A stretch of DNA of 33,788 nucleotides from an uncultured Lachnospiraceae bacterium (GCA_902785985.1 CADABA010000005.1:1-33788), one strand, 5' to 3'. Counted from the first letter of the stretch, positions 25,027 through 33,426 are shown. Translations and numbers: made by a program. The notes: generated by a model not told the origin, from the letters alone.

Positions 25027-25656
25027 TCACTCGATCAGCATTCTCCGCATGATCGCCGCGCCATTCTCTCTGAGCCAGCGGACCTGCACCCGGTAATGCG
25101 GCAGGACCCGCTCCACCTGAGCCCAGAAGCGCGCCGAATGGTTCATCTCTCTGATATGACAGAGTTCATGTACTACGACATAGTCGCGCACTTCGGGCGG
25201 TGTCAGCATAAGCAGGCAGTTGAAATTCAGATTTTTCTTCGAGCTGCAGCTGCCCCACCGTGTCTTCTGATTTCGGATCGTTATCCGTCCGAAGGTCACT
25301 CCGACTAACGGTGCGAAGTGCCGGACCCGTCTCGGAAGATCCTGCATCGCCTCGTCCGCGAGCTTCCTGATTTCTTCATTGGAGAGGGCATCGGAAGGCA
25401 TTGCTTCGATCCGTTCAAGAAGCTTTCCTCTCCGCGACTCGATCCAGCTTTTATGACCTTCCAAAAATAAAAAAATCTTCTCCTCCGGCATCCCGAGCGG
25501 AGCCCGGACCAGCAGCGATGTGTCCGGCTTCAATTCGACAGAGAGCGTCTTTCTGGCACTCCTCTTTAATATTATTTCCTCCCCTGTCCGGGGATGAACC
25601 AGAACGGACTCCGTTCTAATCCCCGAAGTCCGTCCTCTGATCATTCCTTTTTTCAA
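25027..25656 (-). CDS. YgjP/SprT-like M48-type metallopeptidase (DUF45)
   Basis: The 209-residue protein matches the YgjP family: KRSARKTLSVELKPDTSLLVRAP at the start, RWGSCSSKKNLNFNCLLMLTPP in the middle and the zinc site VVHELCHIREMNHSARFW, where His163, Glu164 and His167 form HExxH and His173 is nearby. These are small cytoplasmic predicted metallopeptidases of unknown substrate. It begins at TTG 25656, 2 bases after the stop of the YARHG gene, with GGGAG ten bases before, so the pair is translationally coupled; ATG 25644 is an alternative with a poorly spaced site. Downstream is the LemA-like gene. Confidence 0.85.
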   Translation of the reverse strand: MKKGMIRGRTSGIRTESVLVHPRTGEEIILKRSARKTLSVELKPDTSLLVRAPLGMPEEKIFLFLEGHKSWIESRRGKLLERIEAMPSDALSNEEIRKLADEAMQDLPRRVRHFAPLVGVTFGRITIRNQKTRWGSCSSKKNLNFNCLLMLTPPEVRDYVVVHELCHIREMNHSARFWAQVERVLPHYRVQVRWLRENGAAIMRRMLIE

Positions 25657-25658
25657 TT

Positions 25659-26897
25659 TTACTGAGCTCCCCGCATTCCGTGATCAGCCTCGTACTGAGC
25701 GATCATATTTACGTTGGCGCGCTCGACATCATTCAGCATGCTGTCGGAAAACTCGCCAACAGGAACCGTCGGGCTGTACCATGCGAACTGGCTGAAATAC
25801 TCTGCGTATTCCTGATTGCGGAACGTATAACCGTTCCTCGCGTAAATTTCATTGGCAATCAGTCTGATCTCCTGCTCTGACCGGCCGTCCAGCTCTGAAT
25901 ACTCCATATAACGCGTATTGCTGTCTGCCACAAGATAATCCGTGCGCTTTTCAGGCTCCGGTTCCGGCGTCGGTTCCGGTGCGGGCTCCTCCGTCGGTTC
26001 CGGCGTCGGCTCCACAGTCGGTTCAGGCGTCGGTGTCTCCGTCGGCTCAGGAGTCGGTGTCGCTGTGGGGGTCGGTGTCGCTGTGGGAGTCGGCGTCGCT
26101 GTGGGGGTCGGTGTCGCTGTGGGAGTCGGCGTCGCTGTAGGGGTCGGCGTCGCTGTGGGAGCTGCCGTTGCTGTAGGAGCAGGCGTCGCTGTTACTTTTG
26201 AGGTCGTCGAACCGGTCACAAGGGCTTCCTTCACGTTCACTCTCCGGAGAGACGGGATAACAATCACAACGATCGCGGCGATCGCCACAAAGGAAGCCAG
26301 TGCAATGACAATCCATTTGCGGATCTGTGCACCTTTGTCCTCCTCTTCCTCATCTTCCCACTCATCTTTCCGTCTCCTGCGTCCCCTGTCCGGATCGGAC
26401 CGTCTGTCCTCTCCTGCGGAGACTTCCCGATAAGCTGATCCATTGTCTGCTGTCTGTTCCATGTCTTTAATGCGGGGATCAGCGGATTGCTCATAAGGTC
26501 TGCTGCTTCCCGCTGCCAGTCCCGCTTCGGCACCTGCCATTGAAAAGAACCCGGCTTCACGGTCACCGCGAAGCATCCCTTCCCGAGCATCCTCCAGATC
26601 CTTCTCCGCCTCTTCCTGAAGAGCATTCTCGACCTTGGACATGCGTTCTTCAAAGGAGCTCTGTACTTCATTTGTCGAATAAGGATTGACCTGCATCCCC
26701 TCCTCCCGTACCGGCGTACCGCAGATCGGGCAGATTTCCTCATTCTTTGCGACCTCCGAACCGCAGAATACACAGTAAGTGCGGTTCGGATCCGTGCGGA
26801 AAGACCTTTTGTTGATAGCGCCGCAGAACGGGCAGAAATGCGCATTCGGATCGATCATTTCGCCGCAGTGTCTGCATGTAACTTTAGTATCTGACAT
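25659..26897 (-). CDS. Double zinc-ribbon membrane protein with Thr-Pro linker and YARHG domain
   Basis: The 412-residue protein has two zinc ribbons (CRHCG...CPFCG and CVFCG...CPICG within the first 55 residues), an acidic and Arg-rich cytoplasmic region, one transmembrane segment (about 187-207), a long TATPTPTATPTP repeat changing to EPTPEPTEEP (about 225-315), and a C-terminal YARHG domain (EIYARNGYTFRNQEYAEYF). The YARHG domain is a small extracytoplasmic module thought to bind the cell wall. The ribbon side faces the cytoplasm and the YARHG side faces out, as suits a sensor across the envelope. ATG 26897 has AGAGGTGG five bases before it. It is the first gene of a likely operon with the peptidase and LemA-like genes. 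Confidence 0.85.
   Translation of the reverse strand: MSDTKVTCRHCGEMIDPNAHFCPFCGAINKRSFRTDPNRTYCVFCGSEVAKNEEICPICGTPVREEGMQVNPYSTNEVQSSFEERMSKVENALQEEAEKDLEDAREGMLRGDREAGFFSMAGAEAGLAAGSSRPYEQSADPRIKDMEQTADNGSAYREVSAGEDRRSDPDRGRRRRKDEWEDEEEEDKGAQIRKWIVIALASFVAIAAIVVIVIPSLRRVNVKEALVTGSTTSKVTATPAPTATAAPTATPTPTATPTPTATPTPTATPTPTATPTPTATPTPEPTETPTPEPTVEPTPEPTEEPAPEPTPEPEPEKRTDYLVADSNTRYMEYSELDGRSEQEIRLIANEIYARNGYTFRNQEYAEYFSQFAWYSPTVPVGEFSDSMLNDVERANVNMIAQYEADHGMRGAQ
26040..26190 (-). repeat. Thr-Pro (TATPTP) coding repeat
   Basis: An 18-bp period repeats about eight times (plus strand GTCGGTGTCGCTGTGGGA and variants), encoding TATPTP units between the membrane segment and the YARHG domain. Such linkers commonly span the cell wall, and this one may vary in length between strains. 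Confidence 0.85.
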
Positions 26898-27010
26898 CAA
26901 TACCACCTCTCAAAGCAATGCTTTGCATACTGACTTGATTCCCCGGATGACCATTTTGCAGCCGCTTCTGCCGATCAGGCATTCGCTGGCAGACAAACCG
27001 GGTATCCGTC

Positions 27011-30000
27011 TTATGATTCTCTGGCTGCATCCATCTCAAAAATCGTGTCTGCGATATTCATCGTGGAATCCCTGTGCGACACGAGCATGACCGTCTTATC
27101 CCTGCACTCTTCCCGCAGGGACTTCAGAATGATGGCTTCATTCAGAGAATCCAGATTACTGGTCGGCTCATCCAGCAGGAGAAGCGGCGCGTTGTGCAGA
27201 AAAGCCCTCGCAAGGCCGATCCGCTGACGCTCCCCATCCGAGAGCATGTCCCCAAGCTCGCCGACCGGTGTGTCATAGCCCCGTGGAAGCGACTCGATAA
27301 AATCATGGATCGCAGCCTTCTTTGCGGCACGTACGATCATGGCCCGGGAGGCTCCCGGCTTACCGATCAGAATATTGCCTGCGATACTTCCGCGGAACAA
27401 ATATGTTTCCTGTGTCATGTAAGATTCCGCTTCCCGGAGGAACTGTGTCGGAATCCTCTGTATATCCTCGTCGGAGATCCGAATCCTGCCTTCCTCGACA
27501 TCCCAGAAGCGCATGAGAAGCTTCAGGACCGTCGATTTTCCAGAACCGTTCTGACCATGGACCCCGATGATCCGGTTCGGCCAGATGAGCAGCGAGAAAT
27601 CCTTAAGGATCACATCTTTGTCATAAGCGAACGTGACACGGTTGATCTCCGCACCGCGGAAATGCCTGTGTCCGTCCCATCTCTCCGCCCCCTGACTCAT
27701 TGTGACATCCGCTGTTTCCGGGGTCTCCTTCAGGATGTCCAGCACGCGCTCACCGGCAGCAAGTGCCTGCGAAAGACTGCCGGAAAGGGTGGAAAGCGCG
27801 AGCACCGGCCCGAAAGAGCTCATCAACGCGACCGTGCAGGTCAGGACACCGTCAAAAGTCATCTCCCCCTTCGTATAGAGCCATGCGGTCAGTGCAAGCA
27901 TTCCGCAGGAAAACAGGGTCACCATAAAGCCGGAAACGACCTTCCGGACACCTTCCATGCCGGAAAGCTTCTCCTGAATCTTCCTGAGTCCCGTCGAGCG
28001 CTCTTTGAACATCCCGAGACGGTTCTCACCGTCGTCATACTGGATCGTCTCGTCAAGGCCCCGAAGGGAGTCGAGCAGAAAGCTGTTCAGCTCTCCGAAT
28101 TCTTTGCGGAATTCCAGCGCGCAATCGGCGTTCCGCCTTCCGTTCACGACCGGAATAATGACTCCGATCACCAGATATGCACAGGCGCAGAGTGCTCCGG
28201 CCGCAATGTGAAATCTCCCAACGAACACAGTCATAATGACCGACAGGATCACCGCGATCGCAATCGGAGAGACCGCGTGCGCGTAAAAGACCTCCAGAAG
28301 CTCAACATCCGAAGTCAGGAGGGCGATCAGACTGCCCCGGTCTTTTCCCTCAAGCTTCGCAGGCGCCAGCGCTCGCAGCTTCTCAAAGACTTTATGCCGG
28401 ATGACAGCAAGCGACCTGAAGGCAATATAGTGATTACAGTACTGCTCTGCGTAGTGCAGCAGTCCGCGCAGGATCGCCATGACAAAAAGAATGAGAAAGA
28501 TCGTCATGACCGGCAGCGCAAGCAGCCATCTGCTCTTCATGGAAAGCTGCGGGAACATGACCGCAACACCCTGCAGCACTGCGCGGGCACCCGCTACAGG
28601 GAGAAAGACCGCACACAGATAACCGGCCGTCCCCAGAAGGACTGCTGCCAGTATGATAAAGGACAGCGGTCCCACAAGCCTGATCAGGCTGCACGTGATC
28701 GAGAGGGCGCTGTGCCTTCTTTTGTCTTCATTTTCGTTGGGATCTTCCTCCGGTGTCTCCTCCCCGGTGATCGTCTGCTCCGCAAATTTCAGCAGAGACT
28801 TCCTGATCGTCTCGAGTCGAATATCCTCCTCCGTCACGTCGCTGGCTGTCCCCTCGAGACTCACACGCTCGACCTTCCTCGAGGATACGCTCACGTACTC
28901 CTCAAGCTTCTGCTGACTCTCAAACAGCCTTCTGTAGACACCGCGGCGCTTCATGAGGACCTCATGCCGGCCGGCCTCTGTGATCATGCCGTTTTCCATC
29001 ACATAAATGCAGTCAGCCTGCATTACATTTCTGAGGCGGTGAGAAATCATGAGGACCGTCTTGGTCTTTGCGAGCTCGCGGATGATCTCCATGATCAGCG
29101 CTTCGCTCTCAGCGTCAATATTGCCTGTCGCCTCGTCGAAGATCAGGACCTCTGTATCCATGAGGAGCGTCCGGGCGATCGCCAGGCGCTGAGCCTGACC
29201 GCCGGACAGATTTTTGCCCTGCTCCTCTACTTTCGTCGCAAGTCCGTTATGCGAGCGGACGAACGGGAGCAGATGAACAGCCTCAAGGGCTGCAAGCATC
29301 TCGAGCGCCGAGGCATCCGGCTTTGCAATCCTGAGATTTTCCTCGATTGTACCCTTGAAAATGTAAGAATTATTTCGGACCAGCACTACATGCCGCAGGA
29401 GCTCTGTCTCGCTGACATCACGAAGCTCTGTGCGGTTCTGAAGATCCGGGCCGCTGAAGCGGATCATGCCCTTGTAGCCTCTCCTTCGCCCGGTCAGGAT
29501 CTCCGCGATCGTGCTCTTGCCGCAGCCGGAAGGACCGACAAGCGCAATAAATCCGCCCGGAGGGAGGATCATGTCAATGCCGTGCAGGATCTCCCGATTC
29601 TTCTCATAGGAGAAATGAACATCGGACATCTGGATCGTCAGGTTGCTGTGCCCGAGAAAGCGCGGCTCTTCATAGTCCCTGTCGGCCACGGAGGCAGCAG
29701 AACCATCTGCGGCATTTTTGGCGGACACGCTGCGGGATGCGGAAGCACGGCCTGCCGGGTCTTCATTTTCCGAAGAAAGAAGATATGCATTGAGATCCGC
29801 GCTCCCCTGCTCCTCCTCCGGAAGGTCAAGGATCGCAAACAGCCGGTCCGAAGCGGCCATGCCGCTCATTGCGGTATTGAAGCAGGAACCCAGACGGCGC
29901 ATGGGCACGAAGAACTCCGCGGCCAGCAGAATGACAGCGACCGAATCCTCAAGTGCGATATGACCGCCCATGAATTCGCTGAGTGCTACAAAAATACCTA

Positions 30001-30769
30001 CCGCCGTTCCGCCGTAAGCAATGATATCCATAATGGATGTCGAATTCAGCTGCATGAGAAGGACCATCATCGACGAGCGGCGGACTTCCTGAGCCTCTTC
30101 ATCCATCCGACGCGCTTTCACGCCGTCTGCCTGGTAGACCTTCAGCGTTGTGAGCCCCTGAAGATTTTCCAGAAAACTGCCGCCGAGATCCGTATAAGCC
30201 TTCCAGTACTTTGAGAGCAGACCTTTTGTGAACTTCTGCAGGATCACGATCGAGATCGGGATCAGCGGGACACAGAGGAACAGCACAACAGCAGTTCTTA
30301 TGTCGATAAAGACAGCTGTAATGATAAACAATGTCAGCGGTGAGAGCACACTGTAAAAAAGCTGCGGAAGATACTTGCCGAAGTACGCCTCGAGCTGCTC
30401 GACCCCCTCCGCCGTTATCTGAAGGACTTCAGAAGTCGAAACTTTTTCACGGTAAGAGATGCCGAGACGGAGAAGCTTTTCATAAATCTTCCCGCGCAGA
30501 TCCTGCTTCACATCCTCCGATGCGAGAAATGAAGCCCTGTTCTCCTGCCTTGTGCAGACAGCCCTGACAATGACGCACGCAAAGATCACTGCCACGGCCT
30601 GGATCATGTCGTCCGATTTCAGGCTTCCCTCCGGAAGACACTGTATGATATGCGTGATCTGAAATATGATAAAGACCTGGGCGATCAGGGCGATCCACTG
30701 CCAGATGACATTAAAGACGATATACTTTTTTGCGTGATCCAGCATGCGGACCAGTCTTGTCTTGATCAT
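27011..30769 (-). CDS. Fused CydDC-type double ABC exporter
   Basis: The roughly 1252-residue protein is two ABC half-exporters joined in one chain. Half 1: six-helix membrane domain from MIKTRLVRMLDHAKKYIVF, then ATPase 1 with GPSGCGKST (about 413), LSGGQAQR and DEATGNID. Half 2: a second membrane domain, then ATPase 2 with GQNGSGKST (about 1076), LSDGERQR and LDEPTSNLD. The first half is like CydD and the second like CydC, which in other bacteria export glutathione or cysteine to the outside of the membrane. Both ATPase sites look intact. ATG 30769 is preferred (AGAGGAAG ten bases before); the frame stays open upstream to a GTG at 30970 that would add 67 low-complexity residues. Lipid or drug export is an alternative. 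Confidence 0.85.
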   Translation of the reverse strand: MIKTRLVRMLDHAKKYIVFNVIWQWIALIAQVFIIFQITHIIQCLPEGSLKSDDMIQAVAVIFACVIVRAVCTRQENRASFLASEDVKQDLRGKIYEKLLRLGISYREKVSTSEVLQITAEGVEQLEAYFGKYLPQLFYSVLSPLTLFIITAVFIDIRTAVVLFLCVPLIPISIVILQKFTKGLLSKYWKAYTDLGGSFLENLQGLTTLKVYQADGVKARRMDEEAQEVRRSSMMVLLMQLNSTSIMDIIAYGGTAVGIFVALSEFMGGHIALEDSVAVILLAAEFFVPMRRLGSCFNTAMSGMAASDRLFAILDLPEEEQGSADLNAYLLSSENEDPAGRASASRSVSAKNAADGSAASVADRDYEEPRFLGHSNLTIQMSDVHFSYEKNREILHGIDMILPPGGFIALVGPSGCGKSTIAEILTGRRRGYKGMIRFSGPDLQNRTELRDVSETELLRHVVLVRNNSYIFKGTIEENLRIAKPDASALEMLAALEAVHLLPFVRSHNGLATKVEEQGKNLSGGQAQRLAIARTLLMDTEVLIFDEATGNIDAESEALIMEIIRELAKTKTVLMISHRLRNVMQADCIYVMENGMITEAGRHEVLMKRRGVYRRLFESQQKLEEYVSVSSRKVERVSLEGTASDVTEEDIRLETIRKSLLKFAEQTITGEETPEEDPNENEDKRRHSALSITCSLIRLVGPLSFIILAAVLLGTAGYLCAVFLPVAGARAVLQGVAVMFPQLSMKSRWLLALPVMTIFLILFVMAILRGLLHYAEQYCNHYIAFRSLAVIRHKVFEKLRALAPAKLEGKDRGSLIALLTSDVELLEVFYAHAVSPIAIAVILSVIMTVFVGRFHIAAGALCACAYLVIGVIIPVVNGRRNADCALEFRKEFGELNSFLLDSLRGLDETIQYDDGENRLGMFKERSTGLRKIQEKLSGMEGVRKVVSGFMVTLFSCGMLALTAWLYTKGEMTFDGVLTCTVALMSSFGPVLALSTLSGSLSQALAAGERVLDILKETPETADVTMSQGAERWDGHRHFRGAEINRVTFAYDKDVILKDFSLLIWPNRIIGVHGQNGSGKSTVLKLLMRFWDVEEGRIRISDEDIQRIPTQFLREAESYMTQETYLFRGSIAGNILIGKPGASRAMIVRAAKKAAIHDFIESLPRGYDTPVGELGDMLSDGERQRIGLARAFLHNAPLLLLDEPTSNLDSLNEAIILKSLREECRDKTVMLVSHRDSTMNIADTIFEMDAARES

Positions 30770-31071
30770 GAACGTAAAACTTCCTCTCGACGTAAGTAGT
30801 TCGGAAAGCCCTGTCTGCTGAAGGAAGGCCGGCTTGCCAGCCAGGGCCGGCTCCATCGGCATTGTCGGTTCTCCCGGCATCGCCTGCTTCCTCCCTGTCC
30901 CGGATTTCAATGTTCCGGACAGCTTTGCCGAACGGGCTGTCTGAGCTTCCATGCTGTAAGGTTCAGACACATGTATTGACTTTTTTATGCGTTCTGCGGA
31001 TTTTTCTTCCGAAAATGGGCATAGTCATACAGAGATATCATACTAAACAAGGACGTTCGGAACAAGCTTTT

Positions 31072-31160
31072 TTTATCTCAGTGCGGGAAAACCCCGCTTC
31101 CGCAGCGGGCGGGTAAAACAATATCCCCCGCTTATAGAAGCGGGGGTCTTCCCCACTGAG
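31072..31160. repeat. Palindromic mini-element, copy P1
   Basis: The left end TTTATCTCAGTG matches the left end of P2 and the right end CCCCACTGAG matches its right end. Between them are an imperfect GC hairpin (CCCCGCTTCCGCAGCGGG) and a perfect 9-bp stem CCCCCGCTT/AAGCGGGGG with ATAG loop. It carries no gene. Confidence 0.75.
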
Positions 31161-31313
31161 TTCAATTCTCGCTCGCGAGAATTGGCGCGGGATTCGGGTC
31201 AGCGTAAGCTGACTTCTTCCAAACCGAATCCCTGCGCATCCTCGCGTGCTTAAGCATGCGTAACAATGCTCCAGTGGAGCATTGTGGAGCTGAGCGTTTA
31301 TCTCAGTGGGGGA
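31161..31313. repeat. Hairpin-rich 153-bp repeat module, copy 1
   Basis: It is 153 bp without gaps and matches 33636-33788 with 4 mismatches that I counted. It holds AATTCTCGC/GCGAGAATT; the nested pair GGGATTCGG/CCGAATCCC around GTCAGC/GCTGAC; GCATGCG; and AATGCTCC/GGAGCATT. No mismatch falls in the stem of the first two structures and one falls in the loop of the last. It joins P1 to P2. Confidence 0.85.
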
Positions 31314-31393
31314 TTGAAACCCGCCACTGAGACGAGCAGGATATTGATCTATCCCCCGCTTATAGAAGCGGAGGTCTTCCCCACTGAGATAAA
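31297..31393. repeat. Palindromic mini-element, copy P2
   Basis: A perfect 15-bp terminal inverted repeat (TTTATCTCAGTGGGG at 31297; its complement ends at 31393) bounds about 97 bp. Inside are GATTGAAACC, an internal CACTGAG that can pair with the left end, and the CCCCCGCTT/AAGCGGAGG stem (one mismatch). The 859-base gap 30770-31628 consists mainly of these elements. Confidence 0.8.
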
Positions 31394-31436
31394 AAGCCGC
31401 CTGCATGGAATCCTCCAAACAGACGGCCGGGTATAT

Positions 31437-31458
31437 CAGGAACGCCTCGATGTTCCTG
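31437..31458. repeat. GGAACGCC palindromic repeat, copy 5
   Basis: The GGAACGCCTCGATGTTCC core, with one changed base in the right arm, is followed by CCGCAACGCGC as in copy 1. It lies between the HAD gene stop and the ABC exporter. Confidence 0.6.
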
Positions 31459-31628
31459 CCGCAACGCGCACAGGCGCCGGAGCGCCTGCACCTTCGCACG
31501 TTTCGCGGTCCACCGGGGGTATATTCTTCATCGGGAAATGATACGCACAGAGAAGACGGGTACAAAAGTCATTCTTACTCCAGCCTGTTCCCGTATTGCT
31601 CGGAAAGCTTCTCCCGGGACGGCATTTT

Positions 31629-32405
31629 TCAGAACCAGCCCATCTCCTCACAGGTCCTGTAGATCCCATCCTCCAGGTTGCGCGGGGCAACAAGATCTGC
31701 ACGCCGAAGAAGCTCCTCATCCCTGGCATTTCCCATAGCCACGCAGAAGAACCGCGGATCAAACATCGCGAGGTCGTTCGTGTCATCCCCGAAGACCACA
31801 ACGTCTTCCGGGTTTCCGCCGACGAGTTCGAGCATCCGCAGGATTCCCCGTTTTTTATCGTCATGCTGGAACATCAGGTACTCCGGCTTAAAGCGCAGAT
31901 TTCCGACCGTATCCTTAAGAGTCAGCTCAGACTCCTTTTCTTTTGGAATCGAAATATACATTTTGAAGATCGCCGGAGCCATCTCCGGGTCGAATTCCTT
32001 ATCGATCACATAAACGGTCGGCTCCTGCCGCTCTCCGACCTGCTCGATAAATCTGAAATCCTCCGCGCACACCTTCTTTGAATCGTCGACGGCGACGAGA
32101 ACGCCATACCCGAGAGACCGGGCTTCCCGGTAAATGGCGATCGCCTTTTGGAAGTCGATCGGTTCATTTTCAACGACTTTTCCGCCGAGAACGATCCCAT
32201 GGCCGCCGTTGCAGACCATGTGATCGAAACCATGCGCCGAGCGAAATGCTTCAGCCTTGTAAAGCGCTCTGCCTGTGCAGATCGAGACAAAGTGCCCGGC
32301 CGCTTTGAGCCGGTTCACTGCCTCCAGGGCTGACGGGACGATCTTACCGGTCGCAAGATCAGTCAGCGTGCCGTCAATATCAAAAAATATATATTTGCGC
32401 TTCAT
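31629..32405 (-). CDS. HAD-superfamily hydrolase (Cof/sugar-phosphatase type)
   Basis: The 258-residue protein is a full-length Cof-type HAD enzyme. It has FFDIDGTLTD (nucleophile Asp9 and acid Asp11), ICTGR (motif II), a cap domain in the middle (about 85-180), K at HDDKKRGILR, and FGDDTNDLAMF (motif IV). Such enzymes dephosphorylate sugar phosphates, phosphorylated cofactors or similar metabolites in the cytoplasm; the substrate cannot be read. AGAGAGGT lies before the ATG. It follows cbiC by 144 bases, a gap holding two TGATTTTAATC boxes. Confidence 0.9.
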   Translation of the reverse strand: MKRKYIFFDIDGTLTDLATGKIVPSALEAVNRLKAAGHFVSICTGRALYKAEAFRSAHGFDHMVCNGGHGIVLGGKVVENEPIDFQKAIAIYREARSLGYGVLVAVDDSKKVCAEDFRFIEQVGERQEPTVYVIDKEFDPEMAPAIFKMYISIPKEKESELTLKDTVGNLRFKPEYLMFQHDDKKRGILRMLELVGGNPEDVVVFGDDTNDLAMFDPRFFCVAMGNARDEELLRRADLVAPRNLEDGIYRTCEEMGWF

Positions 32406-32450
32406 AAAATACCTCTCTATCCTTTCTTATTGAAATTCCACAAATAGCGT

Positions 32451-32492
32451 TGATTTTAATCTCTGACACAGAATTCCCGTGATTTTAATCAC
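32451..32492. promoter_or_regulatory. Paired TGATTTTAATC boxes upstream of the HAD gene
   Basis: TGATTTTAATC occurs at 32451-32461 and 32480-32490 (29 bases apart); the second lies in the palindrome GTGATT-TT-AATCAC. The spacing and AT-rich form suggest a repressor operator, but no known regulator box is identified. Confidence 0.3.
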
Positions 32493-32549
32493 AAGACGAA
32501 TGCGCAAAGTGAGACCCGGCTCTGACATGGGTTACAAAGTAAGCGTCCT

Positions 32550-33284
32550 TCAAAAGCCGCGGCTCTCCGGCGCGAGCATCCCCGCTGCGTCCAGAAGGAG
32601 CGCGTTCAGGATCGCTGCTGCGACCGTGCTCCCGCCCTTTCTTCCCCGAGCTGCAATTGCAGGGACTCCATATTCCCTGCATGTGCGCAGGATCTCCTCC
32701 TTGCCCTCAATTACATTGACGAAGCCGACCGGTACAGCGATCACAAGAGCCGGGCGAAGACCAAGGCGCATAAGTTCTGAAAGCTTAAAGAGCGCAGTCG
32801 GTGCATTTCCGATTGCAAAGACCGCCCCGGGATACTTCTCAGCCGCATATTCCATCGCGGCCACAGCCCGAGTTGTTCCGTTCTCCCTGGCTGCTGCTGC
32901 GACTTGCCGGTCCGCTATAAAGCAGAACGCTTCACAGCCCAGCTTCTTCAGCGACGGCCTGGAAAGCCCCGCAAGCGCCATATTGGTGTCTGTGACGATA
33001 GCCGTCTGATGAAGGAAGGAAATTTCTGCTGCCGAGACCGGATCCATATAATTCCTGTCTTCCGGGATGTCAGGCAATTCTTTGTTCTGCGTGCCGTATG
33101 CTGCTCTGTTACCGCACACAAACGTCAATGTCCCTGCAAACTCAAAATCCGCAGTCGCATGGATAACCCTCTTTACGACCGCCTCATAAATCCCGGGAAT
33201 CTCAATTCCACGTTCTTTCAGTTCGGCGCTTATGATGCGCATGCTTTCATTTTCAATCTCTGCCGGGCGGTTGAAAGTATTCAT
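32550..33284 (-). CDS. cbiC: Cobalt-precorrin-8 methylmutase
   Basis: The 244-residue protein is CbiC/CobH: VVKRVIHATADFEF with the catalytic His42, TDTNMALAGLSRPSL, FVFGNAPTAL-like AIGNAPTALF, VPVGFVNVIEGKEE and AARGRKGGSTVAAAILNALL. It migrates the C-11 methyl group to C-12 to form cobyrinate in cobalamin synthesis. Between the His motif and TDTNMAL there is an extra stretch of about 23 residues compared with Salmonella CbiC (GTQNKELPDIPEDRNYMDP lies in it). Only this one pathway gene is in view and the leader shows no recognisable cobalamin riboswitch. GGAGG precedes the ATG by four bases. Its upstream DNA is filled with repeats. Confidence 0.9.
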   Translation of the reverse strand: MNTFNRPAEIENESMRIISAELKERGIEIPGIYEAVVKRVIHATADFEFAGTLTFVCGNRAAYGTQNKELPDIPEDRNYMDPVSAAEISFLHQTAIVTDTNMALAGLSRPSLKKLGCEAFCFIADRQVAAAARENGTTRAVAAMEYAAEKYPGAVFAIGNAPTALFKLSELMRLGLRPALVIAVPVGFVNVIEGKEEILRTCREYGVPAIAARGRKGGSTVAAAILNALLLDAAGMLAPESRGF

Positions 33285-33338
33285 TGGGCCTCCGAAGCGG
33301 CGGTCTGCCGCTTAAGCTGATTATCCATCTTATTCTAT

Positions 33339-33360
33339 CAAGAACACCTCGGCGTTCCTG
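33339..33360. repeat. GGAACGCC-type palindromic repeat, copy 6
   Basis: AGAACACCTCGGCGTTCC followed by CCGCGGCGTGCGCGG, a variant of the dispersed palindrome, lies 55 bases before the cbiC start. A weaker relative (AACACCTCGGCATTCTCGCC) lies near 24971, in the gap before the LemA-like gene, and a half site lies near 489. Confidence 0.55.
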
Positions 33361-33426
33361 CCGCGGCGTGCGCGGCGCACCGTTGCGTTCTGCTGTGCAC
33401 GTAACGCGATCCGCCGAAGGCGTTAC

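Noticed and set aside
27074-30214. A 1046-codon open frame on the plus strand opposite the ABC exporter
   Set aside because: It is antisense to two clear ABC domains, is rich in Arg, His and Asp with no domain, and arises from the codon bias of the real gene.
31310-31330. GATTGAAAC, like the end of a CRISPR repeat
   Set aside because: It occurs in the mini-element only, with no regular spacers or direct repeat array nearby and no cas gene in the window.
31038-31565. A 175-codon minus-strand open frame with repeated RFYKRGI motifs
   Set aside because: The motif comes from translating the CTTATAGAAGCG hairpins of the mini-elements; it covers P1, the module and P2, and is not a gene.
33285-33420. 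A cobalamin riboswitch before cbiC
   Set aside because: Neither the B12-box-like sequence nor the expected long structured leader was found; only palindromic repeats occur there.
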